This document shows, in pieces, positions 1-9,001 of a stretch of 64,000 nt of DNA (its first letter is position 1; every line of letters begins with the position of its first letter). Origin of the DNA: Bacteroidales bacterium (GTDB taxonomy: Bacteria > Bacteroidota > Bacteroidia > Bacteroidales > JAADJA01); NCBI GenBank assembly GCA_020438105.1, contig JAGQVE010000002.1:62001-126000 (forward strand). The letters run 5' to 3'. Under the pieces are notes generated by a model. That model had not been told where the DNA came from. It saw only the letters and a list, made by a program, of their open reading frames with translations, and searched no databases. Position numbers and translations under genes: made by a program.

Positions 1-149
1 AATTTACCCTCCTTATCCAGGATATAAATAGCATCATCTGCTGAATCGAAAAGGCTGCCGTACATTTCAAGTCTCAGGGATGTGGTGGATTTCGAATTGT
101 TTATTTGAGATTTACCGAAACCACTCAGACCGATTGGATCACTTTCCAT
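1..149 (-). CDS. PAS-domain protein, N-terminal fragment cut by window edge
   Basis: Reading the minus strand from an ATG at 149 gives 49 open codons that run off the left edge. After a polar stretch of about 30 residues the sequence reads LFDSADDAIYILDKEGK, which is the opening strand and helix of a PAS sensor domain. The parent protein is probably a sensor kinase or another PAS signalling protein, but everything downstream of the first PAS strand is missing, so the output domain is unknown. It lies downstream of pruA on the same strand, separated from it by a strong hairpin terminator, so it is probably transcribed separately. The start codon is inferred. Confidence 0.6.
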   Translation of the reverse strand, partial: MESDPIGLSGFGKSQINNSKSTTSLRLEMYGSLFDSADDAIYILDKEGK

Positions 150-249
150 AAAATGTCTTTTGGTACTTCAATATTTAAAAAACAAATATACTTTTTTTTA
201 AAGTTTGATAACTAAATCTTATTAACAAGATATTCAGCATAATAAACAG

Positions 250-280
250 AAAAAGCCGGAAATTAAATGCCCGGCTTTTT
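250..280. terminator. Bidirectional-looking intrinsic terminator after pruA
   Basis: A 10-bp inverted repeat (aaaaagccgg at 250-259, ccggcttttt at 271-280) encloses an 11-nt loop and has U-runs in both orientations. It lies about 20 nt beyond the stop of the minus-strand pruA gene and should end its transcript before the PAS gene. Confidence 0.8.
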
Positions 281-302
281 CACTTAAATTATTAAGGTTT
301 AA

Positions 303-1934
303 CTATGCCTCATCCATAAACCGGTAACGATAATCGATGGGTGGAATAAAATTTTCCTTGATCGTTCGGGGTGATACCCACCGCAATAAATTAAGATATG
401 ACCCTGATTTGTCATTGGTTCCGGAAGCCCTTGCACCCCCAAACGGTTGCTGGCCTACAACAGCTCCAGTTGGTTTATCATTGATGTAAAAGTTTCCGGC
501 TGAATTAACAAGCTTGCTAAAAGCAGTTTCGATAGCCCAACGATCCTGTGCGAAAATAGCCCCGGTAAGAGCATAAGGAGAAGTTTTATCGAGCATCTCC
601 AGCGTTTCTTCATATTGATCGGCAGGGTAAACATAGATGGTTAAAACCGGACCAAAAATTTCCTCTTGCATGGAGCGATATTGTGGATCGGTAGTAACAA
701 TAACCGTGGGTTCAATAAAATAGCCAACCGATTTATCATAATCTCCACCGGCAATAATTTCGCAGGTAGCATCATTTTTTGCATGATCAATATAAGAGGT
801 GATCTTTTCAAAAGCAGCCTCATCGATCACCGCATTGATGAAATTCCTGAAATCTTCAGGACCACCCATTTTAAATGAATTCACATCTGTTACCAGCTTT
901 GCTTTAACTTGCGGCCAGATATTATCCGGGATGTAAGCCCTTGAAGCAGCAGAGCATTTTTGCCCCTGATATTCAAATGCCCCTCTTGCAAGGGCCGTGG
1001 CTACCTGTTCAGGTTTAGCAGATTTATGAACCATCACAAAATCTTTTCCTCCTGTTTCACCAACGATCTTTGGATAGGTATTATGCAGTGAAACGTTGTC
1101 GCCAATGGCTTTCCAGATTCGTTTAAATACTTCGGTGGAACCGGTAAAATGTACACCCACAAAATCAGGGTGCATGGCCATAACCTTTCCTCCAACAGGA
1201 CCATTAACAAATACCATGTTAATTACACCGTCAGGAAGGCCAGCCTCTCTGAAAATCTCCATTAAAACAGCAGCCGAATAAATTTGTGTTTCGGCAGGCT
1301 TCCATACAACAACATTGCCCATGAGTGCAGGGGCAGCAGGCAGGTTACCAGCTATGGATGTAAAATTAAAAGGAGTAATAGCATATACAAACCCTTCGAG
1401 TGGACGCTGTTCCACCCTGTTCCAAACGCCTTTGGATGAATTGGGTTGCTGATTATAAATATCAGACATAAACTCCACATTAAACCTGAAAAAATCTGCC
1501 ATTTCACATGCAGCATCAATCTCCGCCTGGAAGGCGTTTTTCGATTGGCCAAGCATTGTTGCAGCATTGATCTTTGCCCGATAAGGACCCGAAACCAGAT
1601 CAGCAGCTTTTAAAAATACAGCTGCCCGCTGATCCCATGGCAAATCCTGCCAACCCTTGCGGGCTTTGAGTGCAGCCTTAATGGCATCATGCACATGGTC
1701 GGCCGTTCCGTAATGATAGTGCCCCAGCAAATGCTGGTGATCATGTGGAGGATGAATGCTCCTGATATCGTTGGTACGAACCTCTTTGCCGCCAATAAAC
1801 ATAGGGATATCCACAACTTCCGAGCGCATTTTACTGATCATTGCTTTTAACTCTTTTCGTTCAGCAGACCCTGGTGCATATTCTTTAACAGCTTCATTAT
1901 AAGCTTTTGGTACGTGATAAAGTCCTCTTGACAT
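303..1934 (-). CDS. pruA: L-glutamate gamma-semialdehyde (delta-1-pyrroline-5-carboxylate) dehydrogenase
   Basis: Aldehyde dehydrogenase superfamily protein of 543 aa, the usual length of stand-alone P5C dehydrogenases. It oxidises glutamate semialdehyde to glutamate with NAD+, the second step of proline degradation, in the cytoplasm. Visible landmarks are the HFTGSTEVFK nucleotide-binding turn (about 262-271), the catalytic glutamate in VGETGGKDF (E293), the catalytic cysteine in EYQGQKCSAASRAY (C327) and the EEIFGPVLT motif. The C-terminal PFGGARASGTNDKSGS stretch is typical of the PruA/RocA branch. No proline dehydrogenase gene is adjacent. It is monocistronic here, with a strong terminator just downstream. 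Confidence 0.95.
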   Translation of the reverse strand: MSRGLYHVPKAYNEAVKEYAPGSAERKELKAMISKMRSEVVDIPMFIGGKEVRTNDIRSIHPPHDHQHLLGHYHYGTADHVHDAIKAALKARKGWQDLPWDQRAAVFLKAADLVSGPYRAKINAATMLGQSKNAFQAEIDAACEMADFFRFNVEFMSDIYNQQPNSSKGVWNRVEQRPLEGFVYAITPFNFTSIAGNLPAAPALMGNVVVWKPAETQIYSAAVLMEIFREAGLPDGVINMVFVNGPVGGKVMAMHPDFVGVHFTGSTEVFKRIWKAIGDNVSLHNTYPKIVGETGGKDFVMVHKSAKPEQVATALARGAFEYQGQKCSAASRAYIPDNIWPQVKAKLVTDVNSFKMGGPEDFRNFINAVIDEAAFEKITSYIDHAKNDATCEIIAGGDYDKSVGYFIEPTVIVTTDPQYRSMQEEIFGPVLTIYVYPADQYEETLEMLDKTSPYALTGAIFAQDRWAIETAFSKLVNSAGNFYINDKPTGAVVGQQPFGGARASGTNDKSGSYLNLLRWVSPRTIKENFIPPIDYRYRFMDEA

Positions 1935-2089
1935 TTTTATATTCGTTTAATTTATTAATTTTCAAAGATCAACACCATAGTTGTGTTTTAGTTCAAAGTG
2001 ACGATAATTTCAGCCGTTTTGAATTTTATTTTAGTAACTGTGGTAACCAAAGATGATCATTATCTGAAGAGGAATTGCACATTTTGGGC

Positions 2090-2097
2090 TATTTTTG
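2090..2097 (+). promoter_or_regulatory. -7 element of a Bacteroidota promoter
   Basis: TATTTTTG matches the Bacteroidota -7 consensus TAnnTTTG. It sits 19 nt before the ATG at 2117 and inside the longer open frame that begins at 2075. It therefore argues for the downstream start of the serine hydrolase gene. No good -33 TTTG is visible at standard spacing. Confidence 0.45.
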
Positions 2098-2116
2098 TGA
2101 AAGCAATCCTTACATT

Positions 2117-3253
2117 ATGAAATCGAAAAGAAAACTATTTTACAAAGTACTTTTCATTCTTTTGGTGCTTTTTATTCTGGGCTTGTTTTTACCAAAATAT
2201 GTACAGCGCTATTTTTACTGGAATTTTGCTGATATCTACGATTCTGAAAAGTTCCCTAAAGTTGAAATTAAAAACGACCCGAATAATGTCAGCCTTTTGG
2301 CAAAACGACCTGCAAATTTTGAGTTTGTTGTGCCTGAAAAATTTTATGACCGCAATGAAAATTTAACTTTTGAAACTTTTATTGAAGATCATGATGCCGT
2401 TGCATTGCTGGTGCTGAAAAGGGATACCATTATTTACGAAAACTACTTTGATGAATTTAACGAAACATACAACCTTCCTTCATTCAGTGTTTCAAAATCC
2501 TTTGTATCAGCGCTCACGGGAATTGCAATTGATGAGGGGTATATTTACAGTACGAAACAATCTATCACTTTTTTCCTGAAGGAACTGGGATCTGAATTTA
2601 ATGCTGTTTCGATAGAGGACTTGCTCAACATGCGCTCAGGAATCGAATTTAATGAGGGATATACAAATCCTTTTGCCGATATGCCAAAGTATTATTATGG
2701 TACAGATCTGTTGAAATACGTCAAAGACCTCAAAGTGGAAGATGCGCCGGATTTACATTATAATTATATCAGTGTAAACACGCTTTTACTGGGCCAAATT
2801 ATTGAAAGAGCCACCAATACCAAATTAAATAATTATCTCGAAAAAAAAATATGGATACCAGCCGGAATGGAATCAGAAGCTTCCTGGAATGTGGATTCGG
2901 AGGAACATGAAACCATCAAAGCCTTTTGCTGCATCAATGCTGTTGCCCGTGATTTCGCCCGCTTTGGATTGATTTATCTGCACGACGGCTATTGGAATAA
3001 CAGGCAGATAGTCCCTGCCGAATGGGTGAAACGTTCCACCAGCATCATCAATGATTCGAGGGACTCGCAAAATTACCCGTATACCTACCAATGGCGTGTA
3101 CTTGAAAACGGGGCATTTTTTGCCAAGGGAATACTTGGCCAATACATCCTTGTTTATCCTGAAAAAGAGTTGGTATTTGTCAGGTTGGGTAAATCCGTCG
3201 GAGATCTCGATTGGGCAGATCTCTTTATTTCCTTATCGGATCAGATCAATTAA
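2117..3253 (+). CDS. Membrane-anchored serine hydrolase, class C beta-lactamase fold (NylB-like)
   Basis: PF00144-type serine hydrolase of 378 aa. The start at 2117 begins MKSKRK and an N-terminal hydrophobic helix (about 8-25), suggesting an inner-membrane anchor or uncleaved signal with the enzyme outside. The catalytic SxxK is in FSVSKSFVSA. DLLNMRSGIEFNEGY and YNYISVNTLLLG resemble the Tyr-containing segments of 6-aminohexanoate-dimer hydrolase (NylB), and GILGQYILVYPE matches the C-terminal strand. The family includes penicillin-binding-like esterases, amidases and D-peptidases, so the substrate cannot be read from sequence. Its stop codon overlaps that of the convergent thioesterase: the palindrome TTAA at 3250-3253 serves both genes. 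Confidence 0.8.
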   Translation: MKSKRKLFYKVLFILLVLFILGLFLPKYVQRYFYWNFADIYDSEKFPKVEIKNDPNNVSLLAKRPANFEFVVPEKFYDRNENLTFETFIEDHDAVALLVLKRDTIIYENYFDEFNETYNLPSFSVSKSFVSALTGIAIDEGYIYSTKQSITFFLKELGSEFNAVSIEDLLNMRSGIEFNEGYTNPFADMPKYYYGTDLLKYVKDLKVEDAPDLHYNYISVNTLLLGQIIERATNTKLNNYLEKKIWIPAGMESEASWNVDSEEHETIKAFCCINAVARDFARFGLIYLHDGYWNNRQIVPAEWVKRSTSIINDSRDSQNYPYTYQWRVLENGAFFAKGILGQYILVYPEKELVFVRLGKSVGDLDWADLFISLSDQIN

Positions 3254-3747
3254 TCTTTGATAAAAAACTTTTCAAATTCGGGGTAATATAACTTTTCACG
3301 AGCTATTTGCTCCGGGTAAACAAAATATTTCACAATCCCGTCGCAGCAAATATTTCCGTCAGCATTAATCAGGGCCACCTGAACATTGGCAATGCGTTTA
3401 CTGAACTCTTCAATTTTGGCTTGCAGCGTAATTTCTCCTTTGTCCACAAAAACAGGTTTACGATATCTCAGGTCGAGGTTTGCTGTTACACCGGCGGTCT
3501 TTAATTTTAATTGCACAGCCCAGCTTGCAATTTCATCCAACAAAGTAGCCTGAATACCCCCATGAAGGATATTTTTATATCCAGCGAAATGAGGTTTTGG
3601 TTTCCAAACGGATTTAACAAATTCGCCTTCTTCATAAAAATGAAGTTGCAATCCAAGATCATTACCCGGCGAACATCCGAAACAATTATAACCTTCAAGT
3701 TTTGTGTATGGATTATTTATCAAACGTTTTCCCGATGCCCCTGACAT
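3250..3747 (-). CDS. PaaI-family hotdog thioesterase
   Basis: Small acyl-CoA thioesterase of about 165 aa with a single hotdog domain. The sequence NCFGCSPGNDLGLQL followed by ILHGGIQATLLDEIASWA carries the HGG loop and the acidic residue of the long helix that form the active site of 4HBT/PaaI enzymes. Such proteins hydrolyse acyl- or aryl-CoA thioesters; the chain specificity is unknown. I prefer the ATG at 3747 over a TTG at 3759, because the ATG starts one base after the stop of the upstream ywqK-like gene on the same strand. The two genes are probably cotranscribed. Confidence 0.85.
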   Translation of the reverse strand: MSGASGKRLINNPYTKLEGYNCFGCSPGNDLGLQLHFYEEGEFVKSVWKPKPHFAGYKNILHGGIQATLLDEIASWAVQLKLKTAGVTANLDLRYRKPVFVDKGEITLQAKIEEFSKRIANVQVALINADGNICCDGIVKYFVYPEQIAREKLYYPEFEKFFIKD

Positions 3748-3748
3748 A

Positions 3749-4474
3749 TTATTCTTCAATTTTACCTGCAGTGTACTTTGTGGTTTTAATCACCTTGCCG
3801 GTTGGATCAAATTCAATCCACTCCCCATCCTTTTCCCCGGCCTTATAGTTACCGGTTATTTTCTTTTTGCCTGTTGGATAAAATTCCACATAGGCACCTT
3901 CAAGAATATTATTACTGTAGTTTTTTTCTGCTTCAATGTTTCCGCTTGGGTAAAAAGTTCTGTTTATCCCATCAAATAGTCCATCCTTATAATTATACTG
4001 AGCCACCATTTTAGCATTTTCATCAAACCATTTGCTGGTACCCGACTTAACACCATTCTTATAATTTGACTCCTCCATCATCCGGCCGTTTTCATAATAC
4101 ATGGTGTATTTGCCCCAAAGTAACCCATCCTTATAGGAAGCTTTAGTTTTCGGTTTATTGGCACTGTAATATTCTATCACCCAGCCATCAAGCTTCCCAT
4201 GAATATAAAACTCCTGTTTGGTGAGTGTGCCCACCCGGTCGAAGGTAAGGCAAACACCCTCCTTGAAACCCTCATTATATGTTTCAACCTCAGAGATGAT
4301 CCCTTCGCGGCTCACTTTGATCCATGATCCGTTTTTCTGACCATTTTTATAAAACCCCTTTTCTGTATAGCTTCCAAGTTTTCTTTCGAAAAAACCATTT
4401 TCAGGTGGTTGCTGGGCATAAAGTGTAAAAGAAACCGAAACCAGCGCCAATACTAATATTCTTGATAAATTCAT
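3749..4474 (-). CDS. Secreted YwqK/MORN-like repeat protein
   Basis: Protein of 241 aa with a clear signal peptide (MNLSRILVLALVSVSFTLYA) followed by about eight imperfect repeats of roughly 22-24 residues. They have the form Y.nGk..G.w..y...G.......Y..G, as in YKNGQKNGSWIKV and YKDGLLWGKYTMYYENG. This is the pattern annotated as a toxin-antitoxin YwqK-family antitoxin or MORN variant. In Bacteroidota such secreted proteins are common and rarely sit next to a toxin, and none is seen here. The function is unknown, perhaps a periplasmic or surface beta-repeat scaffold. It starts the two-gene unit with the thioesterase. Confidence 0.75.
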   Translation of the reverse strand: MNLSRILVLALVSVSFTLYAQQPPENGFFERKLGSYTEKGFYKNGQKNGSWIKVSREGIISEVETYNEGFKEGVCLTFDRVGTLTKQEFYIHGKLDGWVIEYYSANKPKTKASYKDGLLWGKYTMYYENGRMMEESNYKNGVKSGTSKWFDENAKMVAQYNYKDGLFDGINRTFYPSGNIEAEKNYSNNILEGAYVEFYPTGKKKITGNYKAGEKDGEWIEFDPTGKVIKTTKYTAGKIEE

Positions 4475-4551
4475 AATACAGTGTAATTAGGGCAGACAAA
4501 GTTAGATAAAGAAAAAACCGTATCAAAACTTTAAACCTTTCAAAAATTATT

Positions 4552-4559
4552 TATTTTTG
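4552..4559 (+). promoter_or_regulatory. -7 element upstream of tRNA-Leu
   Basis: TATTTTTG ends 10 nt before the first base of the mature tRNA. This agrees with the Bacteroidota -7 consensus and with a very short 5' leader. The -33 region is A/T-rich without a clear TTTG. Confidence 0.5.
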
Positions 4560-4569
4560 CGGCCTTGAT

Positions 4570-4651
4570 GCGGGTGTGGCGGAATTGGTAGACGCGCCAG
4601 ACTTAGGATCTGGTGCCGCAAGGCGTGGGGGTTCGAGTCCCTTCACCCGCA
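4570..4651 (+). tRNA. tRNA-Leu (anticodon UAG)
   Basis: An 82-nt cloverleaf. The acceptor stem is gcgggtg with cacccgc, the D-arm contains ggcggaattggtagacgcgcc, and the anticodon stem ccaga/tctgg encloses the loop cttagga, giving anticodon TAG (reads CUA and related leucine codons). A long variable arm (tgccgcaaggcgt) marks it as class II, and the T-arm is gggggttcgagtccctt. The discriminator base is A, and CCA is not encoded (the genomic sequence continues acg). An antisense open frame over this gene is an artefact of the conserved tRNA sequence. Confidence 0.97.
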
Positions 4652-4723
4652 CGAAGTAAGGGAAAGGGACGAAAAGTTTATCCCGAAGATCGAAGATCCT
4701 TCGGGGAGTCCCTTCACCCGCAC
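4635..4723 (+). repeat. Direct repeat of the tRNA-Leu 3' end
   Basis: The last 18 bases around the tRNA 3' end, gagtcccttcacccgcac (4635-4652), recur exactly at 4706-4723, 71 bp away. The DNA between them contains a hairpin (cccgaag 4682-4688 with cttcggg 4699-4705) nested in an outer pairing of aagggac 4664-4670 with gtccctt 4708-4714. Exact duplications of tRNA 3' ends are the classic scar of site-specific integration or excision at attB. With no integrase nearby, this may be an empty site, a deletion scar or a local slippage duplication. Confidence 0.7.
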
Positions 4724-4955
4724 TTTTTAGGACTTCCATCCAATTTGTAACTCGCTTGACTTTTAAAGAATTCAAAGATATTGACATCCGCAGGATCGTT
4801 TAAGTATAGCCAAATAGATCTAATGCTGTAAAATTCCATTCTGTTTAAATCATACAACTTTTTAGTTCATCAAATTGTTTTTAATGAATTGAACTACCGG
4901 ATAATTGGTAATATTTATCTATTTTTGCACCCCGAAAAATTAATATGTTTTTAGC
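4652..4955. other. Intergenic stretch between tRNA-Leu and tig
   Basis: About 300 bp without a credible gene. The first 70 bp carry the tRNA 3'-end duplication and its nested hairpins. The copy at 4706-4723 is followed by ctttttag, so the structure could act as the tRNA transcript terminator. The remainder is A/T-rich and ends in the tig promoter region. A short minus-strand open frame covering the tRNA and this segment is rejected as antisense tRNA sequence. Confidence 0.6.
4920..4927 (+). promoter_or_regulatory. -7 element upstream of tig
   Basis: TATTTTTG lies 28 nt before the tig ATG. A TTG at 4889-4891 could be a -33 element, although the spacing is longer than usual. It would drive tig and probably clpP. 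Confidence 0.4.
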
Positions 4956-6335
4956 ATGAATATTACAAAGGAAAGTACTGGAGATTTAACAGCAACAATT
5001 CAAATTGACCTTACTGCTGAAGATTATGGCGAAAAGGTAAATGCAGCTTTAAAAGAGCTTCAGCGTAAAGCAGCCCTCAAAGGGTTCAGGCCGGGCAAAG
5101 TGCCTTTTGGCCTTGTTAAGAAAATGTATGGAAATTCAGCCATGGCTGAAGAGGTAAATAAAATATTATCCGAATCATTAAACAATTACATCAAAGATAA
5201 TGAGCTGGATATTTTAGGATATCCGATAGCAAATGAAGAAAAAAACCAGAAAGTTGATTTCGAAAATCAAACCGAATTCAGTTTCTTTTTTGATATTGGA
5301 ACGGCCCCTGAAGTTAACCTTGAAATTAATGATAAAACAGCGGTTACTTTTTATAACATAACTGTTGAAGATGAAAAAGTGGATGATTATCTGAAAAACA
5401 TCCGTAACCAGTTTGGCGCAAATATTAATCCTGAAACCGCTGAAAAAGGTGACTTGATCAAAGGTGATTTTGTTCAGGTAAATGGAGATGGAAATCCGAT
5501 TGAAGGCGCAGTAACTCACAATTCATCATTATCCATTGAATTTGTCAAGGACGAAGATGTGCAGAAGAAATTCGTTGGGGCCAAGGTGGGCGATAAAATT
5601 GTTTTCAATCCACTCAAAGCAACCGGCAACGAAAGTGAAACTTCGTCGATGTTGAATATTGCCAAAGACGACCGTGAAAAAATGGAGTCGGATTACCAGT
5701 TTACCTTAACTGAAATCAGCAGAATTGCACCCGCAGAAGTAAATAAAGAATTATTTGATAAGGTTTATCCAACCGATAACATTGAAACGGAAGAGCAATT
5801 CCGCGAACGCTTGCGGCAGGAGGCTTCCAAATATTTCCAGAAAGAATCCGACAACTTCTTTGTGCATGAAACACTGGAAAAATTGGTTAATGAAACTGAT
5901 ATTCCATTACCCGAGGAGTTTGTAAAACGCTGGATGCTCGAAACCGATGATAAACTTACCAAAGAGTCGATCGATCATGATTTTGAACATTACGCTAAAT
6001 CGCTCAAACAGCAGCTTATCGTTAATAAAATTGCAAAGGATCATGATATCAAAGTAGATGAACAGGATGTAAGAAATCACATCAAAGGCTATTTTGGGAA
6101 ACAATATATGATCGATATCACGGATGAGGAAAAGAGCAAACAACTTGATGCACTTGTAAACTCAGTAATGCAAAACCAGGAAGAAGTCAGAAAAATCTAT
6201 GACGAATTATTCGACGAAAAAGTGCGTGAGATTTTTAAAAACAACCTTAAATTAAACAAGGTTGACGTTACTTATGATAAATTTATTGAAACTGTAAACG
6301 AACATCACAAACATCATCATAACCATGAACATTAA
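4956..6335 (+). CDS. tig: Trigger factor, ribosome-associated peptidyl-prolyl isomerase/chaperone
   Basis: Protein of 459 aa. The N-terminal ribosome-binding domain contains [17 protein letters not shown] (about 43-59), the trigger-factor signature whose FRK-type loop docks near the ribosomal exit tunnel. A central FKBP-like region (about 150-250) shows [12 protein letters not shown] and weak conservation, as is usual in Bacteroidota, and a long helical C-terminal chaperone domain follows. The protein ends in a histidine-rich tail ([10 protein letters not shown]), which could bind metal. It assists folding of nascent chains in the cytoplasm. Its last 11 nt overlap the clpP start, so the two genes are translationally coupled. 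Confidence 0.93.
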   Translation: MNITKESTGDLTATIQIDLTAEDYGEKVNAALKELQRKAALKGFRPGKVPFGLVKKMYGNSAMAEEVNKILSESLNNYIKDNELDILGYPIANEEKNQKVDFENQTEFSFFFDIGTAPEVNLEINDKTAVTFYNITVEDEKVDDYLKNIRNQFGANINPETAEKGDLIKGDFVQVNGDGNPIEGAVTHNSSLSIEFVKDEDVQKKFVGAKVGDKIVFNPLKATGNESETSSMLNIAKDDREKMESDYQFTLTEISRIAPAEVNKELFDKVYPTDNIETEEQFRERLRQEASKYFQKESDNFFVHETLEKLVNETDIPLPEEFVKRWMLETDDKLTKESIDHDFEHYAKSLKQQLIVNKIAKDHDIKVDEQDVRNHIKGYFGKQYMIDITDEEKSKQLDALVNSVMQNQEEVRKIYDELFDEKVREIFKNNLKLNKVDVTYDKFIETVNEHHKHHHNHEH

Positions 6336-7005
6336 AAAAGAATTTGATAATTACGCAGTAAAACACCGGGGCATCAGCAGTACTACGCTCCGTAAATACG
6401 AATCTGTAGCACAAAACTATATTTCTCCTACCATTATTGAAGAACGGCAGTTGAACATCGCAACCATGGATGTATTCAGCCGCCTGATGATGGACCGTAT
6501 CATTTTTCTGGGTGTACCCATTGATGACTATGTTGCCAATATCATTCAGGCCCAGTTGCTGTTCCTTGAGTCGGTGGATGCTACCAAGGATATTCAGATT
6601 TACCTGAACACACCTGGTGGTGGCGTTTATGCAGGTTTGGGAATATACGACACCATGCAGTACATTCGTCCGGATGTAGCAACCATATGCACCGGAGTAG
6701 CTGCTTCAATGGGAGCCGTATTGCTTTGTGCCGGCGAAAAAGGGAAAAGAACTGCCCTACCCCATTCCAGGATATTGATCCACCAGCCAATGGGTGGTGC
6801 TCAGGGTCAGGCCTCCGACATTGAAATTACCGCAAGGGAGATCCAAAAACTAAAACAGGAACTTTACGAAATCATTGCCAGTCACAGCGGACAAACCTAC
6901 AAGAAGATATGGAAAGACGGAGATCGGGATTATTGGATGACTGCTGCTGAAGCCAAAGACTACGGCATGATCGACGAGGTACTTGTACAATCTAAATCAA
7001 AGTAA
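6325..7005 (+). CDS. clpP: ATP-dependent Clp protease proteolytic subunit
   Basis: Serine peptidase (family S14) of 226 aa, slightly longer at the N-terminus than E. coli ClpP. The catalytic triad is visible as Ser128 in [10 protein letters not shown], His153 in [10 protein letters not shown] and Asp202 in [11 protein letters not shown]. It forms the double heptameric chamber that degrades substrates unfolded by ClpX, which is encoded next. The ATG at 6325 lies inside the last codons of tig, an 11-nt overlap in another frame, which supports one transcript. A strong inverted repeat begins in its stop codon and may modulate readthrough into clpX. Confidence 0.95.
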   Translation: MNIKKEFDNYAVKHRGISSTTLRKYESVAQNYISPTIIEERQLNIATMDVFSRLMMDRIIFLGVPIDDYVANIIQAQLLFLESVDATKDIQIYLNTPGGGVYAGLGIYDTMQYIRPDVATICTGVAASMGAVLLCAGEKGKRTALPHSRILIHQPMGGAQGQASDIEITAREIQKLKQELYEIIASHSGQTYKKIWKDGDRDYWMTAAEAKDYGMIDEVLVQSKSK

Positions 7006-7046
7006 ACGTTCGAAACCTGTTTCCTTAAAACCCGTTTCGAATGTTT
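7004..7046 (+). promoter_or_regulatory. Stem-loop between clpP and clpX
   Basis: aaacgttcgaaac (7004-7016) pairs over 13 positions, one a G-U, with gtttcgaatgttt (7034-7046). Inner pairing of gttt 7019-7022 with aaac 7028-7031 is possible. The structure begins in the clpP stop codon and ends 11 nt before the clpX ATG. Only a few U residues follow, so it looks like a partial terminator, an mRNA-stability element or a processing site rather than a full stop. Confidence 0.6.
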
Positions 7047-7057
7047 TAACATAAAGT

Positions 7058-8290
7058 ATGGTAAAAAAACTAGAAAGATGCTCATTTTGCGGCCGCGAGA
7101 AGGCGCAAACCAATGTGTTGATAGCAGGGCTTGATGCGCATATTTGCGATTCTTGTGTTGTGCAGGCTCAAACCATTATTGACGAGGAGATCACTTCGAA
7201 GCAATCACGGTACCTGAATAAAATTGAATTGCAAACACCTAAGGAAATTAAAAATTACCTGGATAAGTTTGTGATTGGTCAGGATGAAGCTAAAATTGTG
7301 ATGGCCGTAGCCGTTTATAATCATTATAAGCGCATTAAGCAATCAGCCAAAGAGGGTGATGATGTAGAGATCGAAAAATCAAATATCATCATGGTGGGTG
7401 AAACCGGAACTGGTAAAACCCTGTTGGCGCGGACCATTGCTAAAATGCTGAAGGTGCCGTTTTGTATTGCTGATGCCACAGTTTTAACGGAAGCGGGTTA
7501 TGTGGGTGAAGATGTGGAGAGCATATTAAGCAGGTTGCTCCAGGTAGCTGATTATAATGTGGCAGCCGCTGAAAAGGGAATTATTTTCATTGATGAGATT
7601 GATAAAATTTCACGGAAAAGCGACAATCCTTCAATCACTCGTGATGTTTCAGGCGAAGGGGTTCAGCAGGCTTTGCTAAAATTACTGGAGGGCTCCACGG
7701 TAAATGTACCGCCACAAGGCGGCCGTAAGCACCCGGAGCAAAAGATGATCCAGATTGATACTAAAAACATTTTGTTTATAGCAGGTGGTGCATTTGATGG
7801 CATTGATAAGGTTATTGCCTCACGACTGCGCACCAACGTGATAGGATACAGCACTGATAAGGAAAAGCATGAGATTGACAAGGAGAATATACTTCAGTAT
7901 ATTTCGCCCCCGGATATTAAAAAATTTGGGCTTATCCCCGAAATTGTAGGCAGGATGCCGGTGGTTACTTTCCTTCATCCACTGCACAAGGAAACTTTAA
8001 AACGAATTTTGGTGGAACCTCAAAATGCACTGATTAAACAATACACAAAATTGTTTAAAATGGACAATATTGAGTTGAAAGTGGATGATGCGGTACTCGA
8101 TTTCGTAGTTGATAGGTCCATTGAATTCAAACTTGGTGCCCGGGGACTGAGGTCGATCATAGAAGGAATTTTAACAGATGCAATGTTTGAAATGCCAAGC
8201 AATAAGTCGGCAAAGAACTTGCATGTAACGCTATCCTACGCCGAAGAGAAATTCAGAAAAACCAGCATTGCTAAGCTGAGGGTAGCGTAA
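7058..8290 (+). CDS. clpX: ClpX AAA+ unfoldase subunit of the ClpXP protease
   Basis: Protein of 410 aa. It has an N-terminal zinc-binding dimerisation domain with cysteines C8, C11, C30 and C33 ([13 protein letters not shown]), Walker A GETGTGKT (114-121), Walker [11 protein letters not shown] and a sensor region around [11 protein letters not shown]. The C-terminal domain carries the [12 protein letters not shown] motif with sensor-2 arginine. ClpX recognises tagged or damaged proteins and threads them into ClpP using ATP. It is the third gene of the conserved tig-clpP-clpX order, with a hairpin in the 52-nt gap after clpP and a terminator after its stop. Confidence 0.96.
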   Translation: MVKKLERCSFCGREKAQTNVLIAGLDAHICDSCVVQAQTIIDEEITSKQSRYLNKIELQTPKEIKNYLDKFVIGQDEAKIVMAVAVYNHYKRIKQSAKEGDDVEIEKSNIIMVGETGTGKTLLARTIAKMLKVPFCIADATVLTEAGYVGEDVESILSRLLQVADYNVAAAEKGIIFIDEIDKISRKSDNPSITRDVSGEGVQQALLKLLEGSTVNVPPQGGRKHPEQKMIQIDTKNILFIAGGAFDGIDKVIASRLRTNVIGYSTDKEKHEIDKENILQYISPPDIKKFGLIPEIVGRMPVVTFLHPLHKETLKRILVEPQNALIKQYTKLFKMDNIELKVDDAVLDFVVDRSIEFKLGARGLRSIIEGILTDAMFEMPSNKSAKNLHVTLSYAEEKFRKTSIAKLRVA

Positions 8291-8315
8291 AATATACTTT
8301 TTATCAGGGAAAAAT

Positions 8316-8348
8316 AAATGGGTGTTAATAATTTTATAGCACCCATTT
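8316..8348 (+). terminator. Intrinsic terminator after clpX
   Basis: aaatgggtg (8316-8324) pairs with cacccattt (8340-8348) around a 15-nt A/T-rich loop, followed by a short T-containing tail. It lies 25 nt after the clpX stop and before the independent DUF4294 gene. Confidence 0.6.
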
Positions 8349-8391
8349 TCGTTGGCATAAATATTGTCTGTTATCTTCGTTATACAAATTC

Positions 8392-8994
8392 ATGAACCGG
8401 ACAATCATCTTCATATTATCTTTTTTTATTGCGCAAGCAGCTATTTCGCAGGTTGCAGGCAGTGCACCCGATTCAAGCAACTACAGGATAGTAATTGCCA
8501 AAATCGTTAACGGTGATACCATTATAACAGCTACATTACCCGAATACGCCGTTAATGCAAAACTTCCCCGAAAACTTAGGGCTGCTGCCCAGAGAAATGC
8601 CAAGTTGGTTTACAATGTAAAAAAGGTTTATCCTTATGCGAAGCTCGCAGGGATTAAGCTAAAAGAGTACGAAGAGATACTTAAAAATGCCAGCAGTGAC
8701 GCAGAACGCAAGCGATTGATGAAACAGGCGGAAGACGAATTAAGAGCTGAATTTGAAGATGACCTCAAAAAACTCACATTCAAACAGGGAATTATCCTCA
8801 TTAAACTTGTTGATCGTGAAACCGGTGATTCATCTTATGTTTTGGTTCAGGAATTAAGAGGTAAATTCGTGGCTTTTTTCTGGCAGACCTTTGCCCGTTT
8901 ATTTGGATATAACCTTAAAACGGAATATGACCCGGAAGGAGAAGATAAAGACATTGAAGAGATTGTGGTACTGATTGAAAACGGCCAAATATAA
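8392..8994 (+). CDS. DUF4294 family secreted protein
   Basis: Protein of 200 aa with an N-terminal signal peptide (MNRTIIFILSFFIAQAAIS). The body matches the Bacteroidota-specific DUF4294 pattern: GDTIITATLPEYAVNA, then NAKLVYNVKKVYPYAKLAGIKL, a charged helical stretch, and LVQELRGKFVAFFWQTFARLFGYNL near the C-terminus. The biochemical role is unknown; it is predicted periplasmic. A near-consensus -7 element (tatcttcg) lies just upstream of the ATG. It converges on the 9002-9646 gene with only 7 nt between the stops. Confidence 0.75.
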   Translation: MNRTIIFILSFFIAQAAISQVAGSAPDSSNYRIVIAKIVNGDTIITATLPEYAVNAKLPRKLRAAAQRNAKLVYNVKKVYPYAKLAGIKLKEYEEILKNASSDAERKRLMKQAEDELRAEFEDDLKKLTFKQGIILIKLVDRETGDSSYVLVQELRGKFVAFFWQTFARLFGYNLKTEYDPEGEDKDIEEIVVLIENGQI

Positions 8995-9001
8995 TTCCCA
9001 A

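Noticed and set aside
3749-4474. Toxin-antitoxin system suggested by the YwqK-family name
   Set aside because: The protein has a signal peptide and no toxin gene lies beside it, so the antitoxin label is not used as a function.
4635-4723. Genomic island integrated at tRNA-Leu
   Set aside because: Only 71 bp separate the two repeat copies and the following genes (tig-clpP-clpX) are core genes; no integrase or phage gene is present.
4551-4787. Minus-strand open frame over tRNA-Leu and its downstream repeat
   Set aside because: It is the antisense of a conserved tRNA; such frames (with a PPRLAAPDPKSGAS-like stretch) recur as false proteins in many genomes.
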